Source: Chryseobacterium sp. OV279 (GTDB lineage: Bacteria; Bacteroidota; Bacteroidia; Flavobacteriales; Weeksellaceae). From it: a stretch of 64,000 nucleotides of DNA. A program made the position numbers and the translations under genes. Of the stretch, positions 35,812-45,204 are shown in pieces. Each line of letters opens with the position of its first letter. The stretch's first letter is position 1. The notes below the pieces were generated by a model. The model was not told the origin of the DNA. It saw nothing but the letters and a program-made list of their open reading frames with translations, and made no database searches. Location of the stretch: contig NZ_FQUD01000002.1 of assembly GCF_900128945.1 (NCBI RefSeq), positions 225,280 to 289,279 on the forward strand. Reading direction: 5' to 3'.

Positions 35812-38706
35812 ATGAAAAAATCCTATATCAGCATAGGAAGCATTGCATGTGCTTTTATGCTGACGGCAGCAAGCACCTCTTTTCAAGCACAGGAACGGAG
35901 AAGTTCAGATACTATTATTCAGCGAAACAATGCCTCTGAAGTTTCTGTACTAAAGAAAAAAGCCGATACCTTATCTCCTTTATCTACATCAGATAGAGAA
36001 CAGGTAAAAGATATCGAAGAAGTGGTTTTAAATGCAGGCTATTACAAGGTCAAAGAAAAGGAAAGAACCGGAAGCATCGCCAAGGTCTCTGCTAAAGAAA
36101 TTGAAAACCAGCCTGTATCTAATGTATTATCAGCCGCTCAGGGAAGAATGGCAGGGGTGAGTATTACCCAGAACAGCGGTGTTCCGGGTGGGGGCTTTGA
36201 TATTCAGATCAGAGGAAGAAACAGCCTCAGGACAAGAAGCAACAGCAGCATTGACGGTAACCAGCCGTTATATGTAATAGACGGCATTGCGATTGGTGGA
36301 AGCGTAACTTCCCCTTATTCAGGAACGATTCTGCCGGAAGCAAGCATTAACCCACTCAACAGCATTAATCCCGGTGATATAGAATCCCTTGAAATTTTAA
36401 AAGATGCCGATGCCACCGCCATTTATGGTTCAAGGGGAGCTAATGGTGTGGTGCTTGTAACCACTAAAAAAGCAAAGAAAGGAAAACTTTCCCTTTCTTT
36501 TAATACCTCTTATGCCCTAAGTGAGGCGTTCTCTAACCTGAAAATGATGAATACCGAGCAGTATCTCAGTGTAAGAAAGCAGGCTTTTGACAATGACGGA
36601 ATCACGAATTATCCCGCTGCTGCGTATGATGTGAATGGAGTATGGGATCAGAACCGCAATACGGACTGGGGTAAAACACTAATCGGCAATACCGCCGCAG
36701 CTTCCAACACCCAGCTGTCACTCGGCGGAGGAAGTGAAACCACCACCTTTTTAGTGAGTTTGGGACATCAGGAACAGACCACGGTTTTCGGAAAAGATTT
36801 CAGGTATAAAACCAACAATATTTCGAGTAATATCTCACATCGCTCTTCGGATAAGAAATTTATGCTCAATCTGTCGAATCTCTTTTCGATGCAGGAAAAT
36901 AATGTGATGAATCAGGACATTACAAGAAATGCTTTTTTATTATCACCAAATGCCCCAGCTTTGTATGACGCAAACGGAAACCTGAACTGGGAGAAAAATA
37001 CCTTTAATAATCCTATAGCGGCTTATAACTCTACCTATTCCAATAAAAACTTACAGTTTCTCAATAACCTCAGTACAGAATATGAAATATTTTCTAATTT
37101 CAGGGTTAAATTAAACAGCGGGCTTAATTACCAAACATTTGAAGAATGGTCTTTAATTCCCCATACCATTTACAATCCCTCATCAGGATTAACCCCAACC
37201 TATTCACAGGCATATACCGCAAACAGCAATAAGCTCTCATTCATTGTTGAACCTCAATTAAATTATTTATTTAAAAAAGGAAAACATCAATTAGATGTTT
37301 TAGCTGGCGGAACCTATCAAAGCGATGTTACGAATCAAGAGTCCCTTCAGGGATATGGATTTCAGAGCAATGCTTTTATCCAAAATATTGGATCAGCACA
37401 GGCCAAGGTTATTTCTGATCTGGTGAAAACAGAATATAAATATGCAGCGGTATTCGGAAGAATTAATTATCAGTTTGACCATAAATATATCCTGAACATT
37501 ACGGGAAGAAGAGACGGAAGCAGTAGATTCGGAACTAATAACAGATTTGCCAACTTTGGAGCGGTAGGCGCTGCATGGTTGTTCTCCAAAGAAGATTTAT
37601 TCAAATCTCTCAACTTAAAATGGCTATCCTTTGGAAAACTGAGAGGAAGTTACGGTTCTTCCGGAAGTGATAATATCGGGGATTACCAGTACAGGGATAC
37701 TTTTATTACTTCATCAACACTTATTTATAACGGAGTCGTAGGATTATCCCCGTCAAGACTCTTTAATCCTGATTTCAGCTGGGAGAAAACGATAAAACTG
37801 GAAACGGCACTGGAATTAGGATTCTTCAATAACCGCTTCAATCTAACTGCTGCATGGTACAGAAACCGCTCCTCCAATCAATTGGTAGGATATCAACTAC
37901 CTGCCATAACAGGATTTACCTCCGTTTTAGCCAATTTGGATGCAACAGTTCAGAATACAGGATTGGAAATTGAACTCAGTGGAAAACCAATTACAACTAA
38001 TGATTTCAAATGGGATACCGGTTTTAATATCAGTTTTCCAAAAAATAAGCTGATCTCTTTTCCGGGTTTGCAAGGTTCTACCTACGCTAATTCCTATGTA
38101 ATCGGAGAACCTGTTTCTATTGTCAAATTGTATCATTTAGAAGGTATTAATCCACAAACAGGACAATACCAATTCACGGATTATAATGGGGATGGTAAAA
38201 TCACTTCTCCAGACGACAGGCAGGTGATTAAAAATATAGGGATAGAGTTTTTCGGAGGGTTGAATAACAGTTTTACTTATAAAAACTGGAATCTTTCATT
38301 CTTAATTCAATTTGTGAAACAGCAGAACAGAAATTACAATTATATCATGCCCTCTCCGGGAATTATGAGCAATCTTCCCGTAGAAGCCCTTAACGTATGG
38401 TCAGCCCAAAAACCTGATGGCTATTATATGCCGTATCATTCCACAGCAACGGCTTCTCATACTTTATTTCAGGGCAGTGATGCGAGTGTTTCAGATGCAT
38501 CATTTATTCGGTTGAAGAATCTTCAGTTAGGATACAGAATCCCGATAGAAAACAGTAAAAGTATTATTAAAGAAGCTAAGATTTATTTTCAGGGACAGAA
38601 TGTGTACACATGGACAAAATATTTTGGGGTTGATCCCGAGTTTTCCTCCATCGGCTTTTTACCACCCTTAAGAACCTATTCTTTAGGAATGCAGATCAGC
38701 TTTTAA
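35812..38706 (+). CDS. SusC/RagA-family TonB-linked outer-membrane transporter
   Basis: A 964-aa outer-membrane receptor. A signal peptide covers about 1-26 (ending FQAQ). A TonB-box-like segment DIEEVVLNAGY is followed by the plug domain (about 75-220: GRMAGVSITQNSGVPGGG, RGRNSLR, NPGDIESLEILKDADATAIY, the peptide GSRGANGVVLVTTK) and the beta-barrel to the C-terminal Phe (YSLGMQISF). It lacks the N-terminal carboxypeptidase-regulatory-like domain of many SusC proteins. With the SusD lipoprotein 28 bp downstream it should form an importer of oligomeric substrates. The S9 peptidase in the same operon suggests peptides rather than glycans, which is inferred. Confidence 0.93.
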   Translation: MKKSYISIGSIACAFMLTAASTSFQAQERRSSDTIIQRNNASEVSVLKKKADTLSPLSTSDREQVKDIEEVVLNAGYYKVKEKERTGSIAKVSAKEIENQPVSNVLSAAQGRMAGVSITQNSGVPGGGFDIQIRGRNSLRTRSNSSIDGNQPLYVIDGIAIGGSVTSPYSGTILPEASINPLNSINPGDIESLEILKDADATAIYGSRGANGVVLVTTKKAKKGKLSLSFNTSYALSEAFSNLKMMNTEQYLSVRKQAFDNDGITNYPAAAYDVNGVWDQNRNTDWGKTLIGNTAAASNTQLSLGGGSETTTFLVSLGHQEQTTVFGKDFRYKTNNISSNISHRSSDKKFMLNLSNLFSMQENNVMNQDITRNAFLLSPNAPALYDANGNLNWEKNTFNNPIAAYNSTYSNKNLQFLNNLSTEYEIFSNFRVKLNSGLNYQTFEEWSLIPHTIYNPSSGLTPTYSQAYTANSNKLSFIVEPQLNYLFKKGKHQLDVLAGGTYQSDVTNQESLQGYGFQSNAFIQNIGSAQAKVISDLVKTEYKYAAVFGRINYQFDHKYILNITGRRDGSSRFGTNNRFANFGAVGAAWLFSKEDLFKSLNLKWLSFGKLRGSYGSSGSDNIGDYQYRDTFITSSTLIYNGVVGLSPSRLFNPDFSWEKTIKLETALELGFFNNRFNLTAAWYRNRSSNQLVGYQLPAITGFTSVLANLDATVQNTGLEIELSGKPITTNDFKWDTGFNISFPKNKLISFPGLQGSTYANSYVIGEPVSIVKLYHLEGINPQTGQYQFTDYNGDGKITSPDDRQVIKNIGIEFFGGLNNSFTYKNWNLSFLIQFVKQQNRNYNYIMPSPGIMSNLPVEALNVWSAQKPDGYYMPYHSTATASHTLFQGSDASVSDASFIRLKNLQLGYRIPIENSKSIIKEAKIYFQGQNVYTWTKYFGVDPEFSSIGFLPPLRTYSLGMQISF

Positions 38707-38733
38707 TAAAAAAACAATCCAAAAAAAGAAAAA

Positions 38734-40122
38734 ATGAAAACCTCTATAAACACCATAATCTATATCCTTTTTCTCATCTTATTACAGTATTTCTTTGTTT
38801 CCTGTGAGAGAATGATTGATGTCGATTTACCAAATAATCAGATACCTTCAGAACAGGTATTCGAGGATGTACAGACTGCGGATGCGGCTTTAGCCGCATT
38901 ATACAGCGGACTTTGGGATAATTCCCCTTTAGCCGGAGATCAGACCGGAAAATTGTTGGGAACCTATACCGATGATCTTTCGTATTATGCCACGACGTCT
39001 ACCAACGGGATTTTAGACCTTTTCCAAAACACCCATACCGATTCCAATGCAGCGGTATATGCGTATTGGGCTTCAGCGTATCAGAAAATCTATATGGCAA
39101 ACGCCATTATAGAAGGAGTTGAAAAATCTTCTTCTTTACCTATTGTAGATAAGAACAGGCTCAAAGGCGAAGCCTTATTAATTAGAGCGATGCTCTTTTT
39201 CTACTTACAGCAAATCTATGGTGATATTCCGTTGCCCACTACTACCGATTACAATATTAATAAAGTTCTCCCTAAAACAGGTTCCAATGAGGCTTTAATA
39301 AAAATTGAAGCAGATATTAATACAGTAATCAACCTGATTTCTGATGATTACCGCAATGCGGAAAGAATTTTTCCCAATAAAAAATCAGCCCAATTCCTGC
39401 TTGCCAAAGTCTATATGGCTCAGAATACACCAGCTAAGTGGGCAGAAGCAGAAACCCTATTAAAAAACATCATTCAAAGCCCATTGTATACCTTTCAAAA
39501 TGACATCACTAAAGTTTTTACCAAATCAGGAACCCATATTTTATGGCAGCTCAAACCAAAAAACCCGGGAGATGCTGTAAAAGAAGCCAGTATCTATTAT
39601 TTCACAGGGGCAGCACCGAGTTCCTTTGCCTTGTCTCAGGATTTGGTGAATGCTTTTTCAGCAAATGACACAAGAAAACAAAGCTGGATGGCTCCTGTTA
39701 CGGTTAATGGAAATACGTGGTATCGTGCAGAAAAATACAAGAATAGGTCAAATAATACAACAGAATATTCGGTGGTTTTCCGATTGGAAGAAGTGTATTT
39801 GCTTTTAGCCGAAGCTTTGGCTCAGCAGGATAAGCTCACGGAAGCTTTGCCGTACCTGAACAAAACAAGACAAAGAGCAGGACTGGTTGCCATTACGAAT
39901 CCTGTTTCCAAAGAAACCCTGCTCACTGAAATTTTACTGGAGAACCGGAGAGAATTCTTCACCGAATTCGGACACCGTTTTTTTGACCTGAAAAGGCTCA
40001 GCCGTTTACAAACATTAGTTCCTGTAAAACCAAACTGGAAAGATTTCCACAGGGTATTTCCAATTCCTCAGAAAGAATTATTGCTGAATACCAACCTTAA
40101 TCCACAAAATGAGGGGTATTAA
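38734..40122 (+). CDS. SusD/RagB-family surface lipoprotein
   Basis: A 462-aa lipoprotein. The N-terminal hydrophobic stretch ends in the lipobox FVSC with Cys24. The SusD helical fold is signalled by PSEQVFEDVQTADAALAALY near 40, the TPR-like segment ALLIRAMLFFYLQQIYGDIP near 145-170, and the C-terminal block LTEILLENRREFFTEFGHRF, then FDLKRLSRL, typical of RagB/SusD. It ends FPIPQKELLLNTNLNPQNEG. It forms the lid of the SusC transporter encoded just upstream and binds substrate at the cell surface. Confidence 0.93.
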   Translation: MKTSINTIIYILFLILLQYFFVSCERMIDVDLPNNQIPSEQVFEDVQTADAALAALYSGLWDNSPLAGDQTGKLLGTYTDDLSYYATTSTNGILDLFQNTHTDSNAAVYAYWASAYQKIYMANAIIEGVEKSSSLPIVDKNRLKGEALLIRAMLFFYLQQIYGDIPLPTTTDYNINKVLPKTGSNEALIKIEADINTVINLISDDYRNAERIFPNKKSAQFLLAKVYMAQNTPAKWAEAETLLKNIIQSPLYTFQNDITKVFTKSGTHILWQLKPKNPGDAVKEASIYYFTGAAPSSFALSQDLVNAFSANDTRKQSWMAPVTVNGNTWYRAEKYKNRSNNTTEYSVVFRLEEVYLLLAEALAQQDKLTEALPYLNKTRQRAGLVAITNPVSKETLLTEILLENRREFFTEFGHRFFDLKRLSRLQTLVPVKPNWKDFHRVFPIPQKELLLNTNLNPQNEGY

Positions 40123-40136
40123 AATTAAAGAGCAGC

Positions 40137-42782
40137 ATGATGAATAGAATACAAGAAAAATTGATGCTCATACTGTTGATGGGTTTGACAACAACTCAAT
40201 TGCTTTTTGGGCAAAAGACTGAAACTAATAATAATCTTAAAAAAGATAAAGACACCTTAGAGGTTTGGATGTCAAAGTTTTATACCATTACCAACCTCAA
40301 AGCATCTCCTAATGACCGTTATGTGCTTGTGGGTAAAACGTACAAAAGAAATAATGACACAGTTTTGGTTTTTGATACAGAAAAATCCAATCAGCCCATT
40401 CATACCCTAGTTAAAAAAAGTAACATTCTATTTTTTGATGATGATAAATTACTCACTTCAGGAGACGGAAAAGCAGAATTGTTGAATTTAAAAACCGATC
40501 AAAAGAAAAGCTATGAAAATGTGCAGAGAGCTGAAACTTTAGATAAAAGCGGACACTATTTTATTTTGAACAAAGATAAAACCCTGAGTCTGTACGATAA
40601 AAACAGTAAGTTTATCAATTCTGTTTCGGGTGTTTCACAATATACCACCGATAAAAAATCAAAAATTTTTATTGCTGAAAAAGAAGAAAATAAACAAACT
40701 AAAGAAAATACAAGTTTTGTGTCAGTTATACTCAATGACAACACACGCAGCAAAGAGAAAAATTCAAACAAAGAAACTTTGTATTCGACAGAAAATGAAA
40801 TCACAAAACTGGAATTAGCCCCATCAGGAAAATATTTGATTGTTACGGAAAAAATACAGAATTCAGATCATTTGCAGGTTACTTTTATACCTGCAAATGC
40901 ACCTGCAAACGAAAGCATGTCTACAAATCAGAGAAACCCTGATACAAAAAGAGCTTTCAAAAGCTTTTCAGGGAAAGCGGATTTTGTTACCATTACTGAA
41001 ATTGGTAACGGAAAATCCTATTTCATAGATTTTGACAAGAGGATTCCCCCTGCCCAGCAGGAAATGGTGGAGGTGTGGTATGGAACCGATAAAAATTTAC
41101 GAAAAAAGAAATACGGAACACAGGAACATGAATACCAGATCTGGAACACTGAAACAAATCATTTGGAAAAGCTTCCGACAAACAAATTTTCAACGTTTGC
41201 AGCAATGGGGAGCAGCCGTTACTTTTTAGCTTTTAATACAGAAGAGGAATTTAATTATGTCAATACATCTCTTGTATTTCCGATTGATCTTTATGATATA
41301 ACCATTAAATCTTACCGTCCCCTTTTTACTGCTTCCTCCAAGGTTACAGGAACAAAAGATGGGACGTATATTGTAGGATTTGAGGAAAATCAAGGGGACT
41401 GGGTTTTGTATGATCTTACATCGTTTGCGAAGAACCTGCCCAGTCTGATTTTTATCACTGAAAAAGGGTTTAAAAATCCTGTATTCAGCAGTGATAGCAG
41501 GTTTTTATTCTTTGAAAGTGACAATGGTCTTTGGCAATATGATCTAAAATCCCAAAAGATGAATCCAGTAGGAATTGCTAAAGGAAAAGAAGTAAAAATA
41601 ATGGATAAGAAAATCCAATCTGCTTATACACAATACAACGCTAGGTTTGAACTGAGTACTATAGATCTTCAAAAACCAATGCTGTTAAAAGTACGTGATA
41701 AAAAGAATAACCTGACCTCTTATATCAATTGGAGAAGAGGGAAAACAGAAATACTCATTCCACCGACTCAAAACAGAATTAAAGATGTTAAATATAGTGA
41801 GAACAAAAGCCCTATTTTTAGTATTGAGGAAAACTACAACAGTCCTCCTTTACTGTATCGGTATGAAACTCAATTCAAAAACAAAGAAAATAGAAAAACA
41901 GCGATATTCAAGTCCGGTAAAGAAGATAAAGTAATTATCAATCTAAAACAGGAAATTTTATCATATACCAATATGGCAGGAACAAAGCTGAAAGGAATAT
42001 TGTATTATCCCATAGGTTTTAATCCCAATCAAAAATACCCTATGGTGGTAAGGGTTTACCAGCAGCAGGCTGAATCCTCCGGGGTTTATCCAGTTCCGGA
42101 TTATGATGAAGATGGGTTTAATGTGAGGTTACTCTTGGAACATGGATATTTTGTATTTCTTCCGGATATTATTTATGATGAAAGAGGAACGGGAATTGCT
42201 GCGCTGGATTGTGTAAACAGTGGACTGGATCAATTGCAAGCACATCCCAATATTGACCAAAAGAGAATAGGACTCACGGGGCATTCCATGGGAGGCTATG
42301 AAACGAATTTTATAGCAACAAAATCAAACCAGTTTGCAGCTTATGTTTCAGGTGCTTCTGTAAATAATATTGTAAAGTTTTACTTTTCTTACAATGCTCA
42401 TTTTAATCTTTTTGACTTTTCAAGATTTGAAAATGGGCAACATGAAATGAATGTTTCGTTTTCAGAAGATAAAGAAAAGTATTTTAAGAATAATCCGATT
42501 GATGATGTAGAAAAGGTAAGCGCTCCGATGCTTTTATGGACAGGTTTAAAAGATGAAAATGTTACTCCGGATCAGACCATGGCATTTTATACCGGGCTTC
42601 TACGAAACCGAAAACCTGTTATTGCTTTATTATATCCCAACAAGGAGCATGATTTGGGTAGAGGGAGTAAAGAGAGTGAAGATCTAAATCTTAAGACCTT
42701 GGAATGGTGGGGATATTTCCTGAAAGATGAGAAAAACGTTCCATGGATAGATAAAGAAATGATGAAATATCAAAATAATTAA
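40137..42782 (+). CDS. S9-family prolyl oligopeptidase-like serine peptidase
   Basis: An 881-aa exported peptidase (signal peptide about 1-25, ending LFGQ). The N-terminal 600 residues form a divergent beta-propeller. The C-terminal alpha/beta-hydrolase domain has the nucleophile motif GHSMGGYE with Ser717, Asp806 in GLKDENVTPDQ and His838 in NKEHDLG, a complete triad. It follows the SusD gene by 14 bp, so it is the third gene of the operon. It probably trims peptides brought in, or released, by the SusCD pair. A convergent cluster encoding a secreted peptide-like protein follows. The catalytic call is strong and the substrate is inferred. Confidence 0.9.
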   Translation: MMNRIQEKLMLILLMGLTTTQLLFGQKTETNNNLKKDKDTLEVWMSKFYTITNLKASPNDRYVLVGKTYKRNNDTVLVFDTEKSNQPIHTLVKKSNILFFDDDKLLTSGDGKAELLNLKTDQKKSYENVQRAETLDKSGHYFILNKDKTLSLYDKNSKFINSVSGVSQYTTDKKSKIFIAEKEENKQTKENTSFVSVILNDNTRSKEKNSNKETLYSTENEITKLELAPSGKYLIVTEKIQNSDHLQVTFIPANAPANESMSTNQRNPDTKRAFKSFSGKADFVTITEIGNGKSYFIDFDKRIPPAQQEMVEVWYGTDKNLRKKKYGTQEHEYQIWNTETNHLEKLPTNKFSTFAAMGSSRYFLAFNTEEEFNYVNTSLVFPIDLYDITIKSYRPLFTASSKVTGTKDGTYIVGFEENQGDWVLYDLTSFAKNLPSLIFITEKGFKNPVFSSDSRFLFFESDNGLWQYDLKSQKMNPVGIAKGKEVKIMDKKIQSAYTQYNARFELSTIDLQKPMLLKVRDKKNNLTSYINWRRGKTEILIPPTQNRIKDVKYSENKSPIFSIEENYNSPPLLYRYETQFKNKENRKTAIFKSGKEDKVIINLKQEILSYTNMAGTKLKGILYYPIGFNPNQKYPMVVRVYQQQAESSGVYPVPDYDEDGFNVRLLLEHGYFVFLPDIIYDERGTGIAALDCVNSGLDQLQAHPNIDQKRIGLTGHSMGGYETNFIATKSNQFAAYVSGASVNNIVKFYFSYNAHFNLFDFSRFENGQHEMNVSFSEDKEKYFKNNPIDDVEKVSAPMLLWTGLKDENVTPDQTMAFYTGLLRNRKPVIALLYPNKEHDLGRGSKESEDLNLKTLEWWGYFLKDEKNVPWIDKEMMKYQNN

Positions 42783-42785
42783 TTA

Positions 42786-42815
42786 TAAAAAAGCCGTCTC
42801 TTTCGAGACGGCTCA
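42786..42815. terminator. Bidirectional terminator between convergent genes
   Basis: AGCCGTCTC (42792-42800) and GAGACGGCT (42805-42813) form a perfect 9-bp stem with a TTTC loop. On the minus strand it is followed by a T tract (AAAAAA on plus at 42786-42791), giving a classical terminator for the DUF6520-type gene. It may also stop the S9 peptidase transcript. Confidence 0.85.
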
Positions 42816-42820
42816 TTTAA

Positions 42821-43096
42821 TTACGGCTGAATCTCATGTAATGTGATTCCGCACATCGTTGGTGACACTAAGCTTTGAAGTGGTGTACTTCCATCCACTG
42901 ACCAAGTACAAACTGGTCCTTGATTAACGTCACTACAGTCTTTTTCTGCATTTACGCAGCTGAACTGTCCTCCTCCAAGGTTTACTACTCTGTAACCCTG
43001 TACAATTGCTTTCGTTTTCTCATTAACCACTTTGGTGGCAAATGCTGAGCCTGTACCTAATAGGACTAAGGCTACTGGAAAAATGAATTTTCGCAT
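42821..43096 (-). CDS. DUF6520-type small secreted cysteine-containing protein
   Basis: A 91-aa exported protein: signal peptide about 1-20 (MRKFIFPVALVLLGTGSAFA), then a short mature part with four cysteines (C47, C54, C63, C82), probably two disulfides. Length, signal and the pattern GYRVVN...C...C resemble the DUF6520 family found in Flavobacteriia next to MauE-like genes. It is 22 bp downstream of the MauE-like gene and presumably in the same transcript, ending at the terminator at 42786. It may be a secreted peptide that the neighbouring SusCD/S9 system handles. That link is inference from location. Confidence 0.72.
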   Translation of the reverse strand: MRKFIFPVALVLLGTGSAFATKVVNEKTKAIVQGYRVVNLGGGQFSCVNAEKDCSDVNQGPVCTWSVDGSTPLQSLVSPTMCGITLHEIQP

Positions 43097-43118
43097 AAAA
43101 TAAAATGTTATTTGTTGC

Positions 43119-44636
43119 CTACTCTTTGGACCGGTTTTCGGCTTCCCCGGATGTAAAATATTTGGTTATGGGTTTTGTAAACTGGTATTGAATAATTTTA
43201 TCATTGATAATGGCGTACAGATATTTATCTGTAACGATGAAATCAGAAACACTGTGCTTGTCTTTTTTAAAGAGGTAAAAACTTCCTACATATTCAGGCT
43301 TATCCGTTTTGTAAACGTCAATAATACTGGCTTCCTTCCAGGCTCTTTTAGATTCATGCTTACCCATAAGATCAGACTGGTTAAATAAAAGATTTTTATG
43401 AACAGCCGAACGAAGGTTAACCTTTAATGGCGGAGCACTCATCTTATGAATTCCGTCAGCAAGGCGCTTTGACTCTATTTTAGCAAGCCGTATCGTATCT
43501 ATGGTATTCATTTTCTTTTGAACATTCAGATCTGTATCCATAACAATAAACTGGTTTCTGTAGGTATAGGTGTAAATAAGCTGTGACCGGAAGTTGTCTG
43601 CAATAAAACTTCCATCAATATCAAAAACACCGTCAATTTGTTTTTGAAGTATATCAGGATGTAACTGAAGCTTTTTATGATCTGCATCTAAATTGAGATC
43701 AGCCAGTACAAATTGCCGGGTTTCACTGCTTTGTGTTCTTAAGACAAAGTGAAGAGAATCCAAAACGATCAGCTGGTTAAAGTAAGCATCATTAAAACTG
43801 ATGGTTTTTGATTTGGGATTTCCCAGCCTTCCTCTGAATATAACAGGTACAGTTCCATCATGAATATAGTAGTAAGGCGCTTTAACCGCTAATTTAAGAT
43901 TCCGGAAAGGATGCTTCATGTTATCCAAATTGATCCTTATGGACGTTTGATTTGATAAAGCCTTATTGACCGTTAAAAGAGTTTGAGGAAATTTTCTGTT
44001 TCCGAGGTAGATGTTTTCGTTATCATACCCAGCAAAATAATAGTGGGAATCACTCAGCTGCAAGCTTTTTTGTTCCAGTGTGGGATGCATCATAAACCTG
44101 CGGGTAAAATTATTCTCCTTTTTCATGATCTGTTCAGAAGAGAAAAATAGATAGATAATAATTCCTATGTTGGTAATAATTACCGAAATCATCAAAGAAA
44201 TATAATGAGTAAGCCTTCTTTCATTCTCTCTTTCAAGAACAACAATGGCAGCTATTGCCATAAGAATACATATGATATTAAAGATCAGATGCTCTGTCCA
44301 ACCCATCTTTTCTAAAATGCCTCCGCAGGAACAGGGTATAAATTCACTGTAATTAAGGATTAGAAAAATATACACAGTAAATGCAACCATAATTCCCAAA
44401 GAGGCGTAAAGTCCTAATCGTTTTGTATTGGTGAAAATGAGTGCAAGCACAATCAACAGTTCTATAATAATCACAGCATAAGAAACAAATCCGGCATAAG
44501 CACTTAATAGAGGCGACTGAGCGATCTGAACTTGAAAGTTTTCAAAGTCAAATATTTTACTGATTGCTGCGTAGCAAAACAGAAGGATAAAAAAATAAGC
44601 AATCCATATTGGAAGTTGTGTCAGTTTCTTTTTCAT
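43119..44636 (-). CDS. MauE/DoxX-like membrane protein with extracytoplasmic domain
   Basis: A 505-aa membrane protein. Residues 1-165 contain about five transmembrane segments and the motif IPCSCGG (C102, C104), as expected for MauE/DoxD-type redox-associated membrane proteins. One further helix lies around 145-165, then a soluble domain of about 330 residues with repeated beta-strand patterns (FRGRLGNPKSKTISFNDAYF, then QLIVLDSLHF) that looks like a beta-propeller. MauE-type proteins are linked to disulfide formation in exported partners, which fits the cysteine-rich small protein encoded just downstream. It is in an operon with three small exported proteins. Confidence 0.78.
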   Translation of the reverse strand: MKKKLTQLPIWIAYFFILLFCYAAISKIFDFENFQVQIAQSPLLSAYAGFVSYAVIIIELLIVLALIFTNTKRLGLYASLGIMVAFTVYIFLILNYSEFIPCSCGGILEKMGWTEHLIFNIICILMAIAAIVVLERENERRLTHYISLMISVIITNIGIIIYLFFSSEQIMKKENNFTRRFMMHPTLEQKSLQLSDSHYYFAGYDNENIYLGNRKFPQTLLTVNKALSNQTSIRINLDNMKHPFRNLKLAVKAPYYYIHDGTVPVIFRGRLGNPKSKTISFNDAYFNQLIVLDSLHFVLRTQSSETRQFVLADLNLDADHKKLQLHPDILQKQIDGVFDIDGSFIADNFRSQLIYTYTYRNQFIVMDTDLNVQKKMNTIDTIRLAKIESKRLADGIHKMSAPPLKVNLRSAVHKNLLFNQSDLMGKHESKRAWKEASIIDVYKTDKPEYVGSFYLFKKDKHSVSDFIVTDKYLYAIINDKIIQYQFTKPITKYFTSGEAENRSKE

Positions 44637-44646
44637 GATAAATATT

Positions 44647-44814
44647 TTAACAATGGTATAATAATGTCCAGAATACTTTTACACCACAATAATTAGGCAT
44701 AGCAGATTTTTCGTTTACCGTGACAGTCGTAGTGAAAGTCCCTGTGATTTTCCATATTCCACTAACGGGACATTCTTTTCCCGATTCAATGATGAGTGGC
44801 GGCTGAGTTTCCAT
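44647..44814 (-). CDS. 55-aa protein with CPxSGxW motif
   Basis: Small open frame from ATG 44812-44814: METQPPLIIESGKECPVSGI, then WKITGTFTTTVTVNEK, then NYCGVKVFWTLLYHC. It ends 10 bp before the MauE-like start, suggesting translational coupling or a shared transcript. The short CPVSGIW motif and beta-strand alternation recall small zinc-ribbon or immunity-like proteins, but no family is recognised. It has no signal peptide. The in-frame position within a tight four-gene cluster is the main support. Confidence 0.55.
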   Translation of the reverse strand: METQPPLIIESGKECPVSGIWKITGTFTTTVTVNEKSAMPNYCGVKVFWTLLYHC

Positions 44815-44831
44815 ATTGGTTCAAAATTTGG

Positions 44832-45059
44832 TTACTTATTGGTTTTCCAGTTGTCCCGATCCTTTGGAGGATCGGTTTCACCGATTTGCGGTTCTTTTTC
44901 AAGTTCAGTACTGTCTGATTTTAAGACAATTCTTTCAGTTGTAATGATGGGCACATCCGGATATGGAATGTACGGAAGACTTTCTTCGCGACAGGATAAA
45001 ATAACAATTGAAAGTAAAATTCCTGCAACAATATGCAGTGTCAATATTTTGGTTTTCAT
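44832..45059 (-). CDS. Small lipoprotein in the DUF6520/MauE cluster
   Basis: A 75-aa exported protein. The N-terminus MKTKILTLHIVAGILLSIVI ends in LSC, a lipobox with Cys23. The mature part is proline-rich and acidic (YIPYPDVPIITTERIVLKSD, then QIGETDPPKDRDNW). It is the first gene of the minus-strand cluster (lipoprotein, 55-aa protein, MauE-like protein, DUF6520-type protein). The opposite frame of nearly the same extent is a shadow. The function is unknown; a peptide-binding or accessory lipoprotein is possible. Confidence 0.62.
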   Translation of the reverse strand: MKTKILTLHIVAGILLSIVILSCREESLPYIPYPDVPIITTERIVLKSDSTELEKEPQIGETDPPKDRDNWKTNK

Positions 45060-45154
45060 GATTTAGGGATTAAAAAATTAACAATCCCCGGCCGGTAGTT
45101 TTTTAGAATTCTGAAAGCGAATTTAGGGCATGAATTTTTCGAAAAAAAAGGTTG

Positions 45155-45204
45155 GTGGAGCCTATTTATAAATTTTTTGGAGCCTATTTATAAATAGGCT
45201 CCAC
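45155..45204. promoter_or_regulatory. 24-bp perfect palindrome plus a half-site direct repeat
   Basis: The palindrome occupies 45179-45202, each half being GGAGCCTATTTA and its complement. The sequence GGAGCCTATTTATAAAT also occurs just before it (45157-45173), so either copy can pair with the right arm. It lies between the divergent lipoprotein gene (start 45059) and the AraC-type regulator gene (start 45365). It could be an operator, a bidirectional terminator-like structure or a switching hairpin. Confidence 0.65.

Noticed and set aside
41023..41229. Frames inside the S9 peptidase gene in both directions
   Set aside because: They are shadows of the 881-aa peptidase, which has a full catalytic triad and uninterrupted frame.
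44839..45066. 75-codon plus-strand frame opposite the small lipoprotein
   Set aside because: Same length as the lipoprotein frame but no signal or features. The minus-strand frame has a lipobox and operon context.
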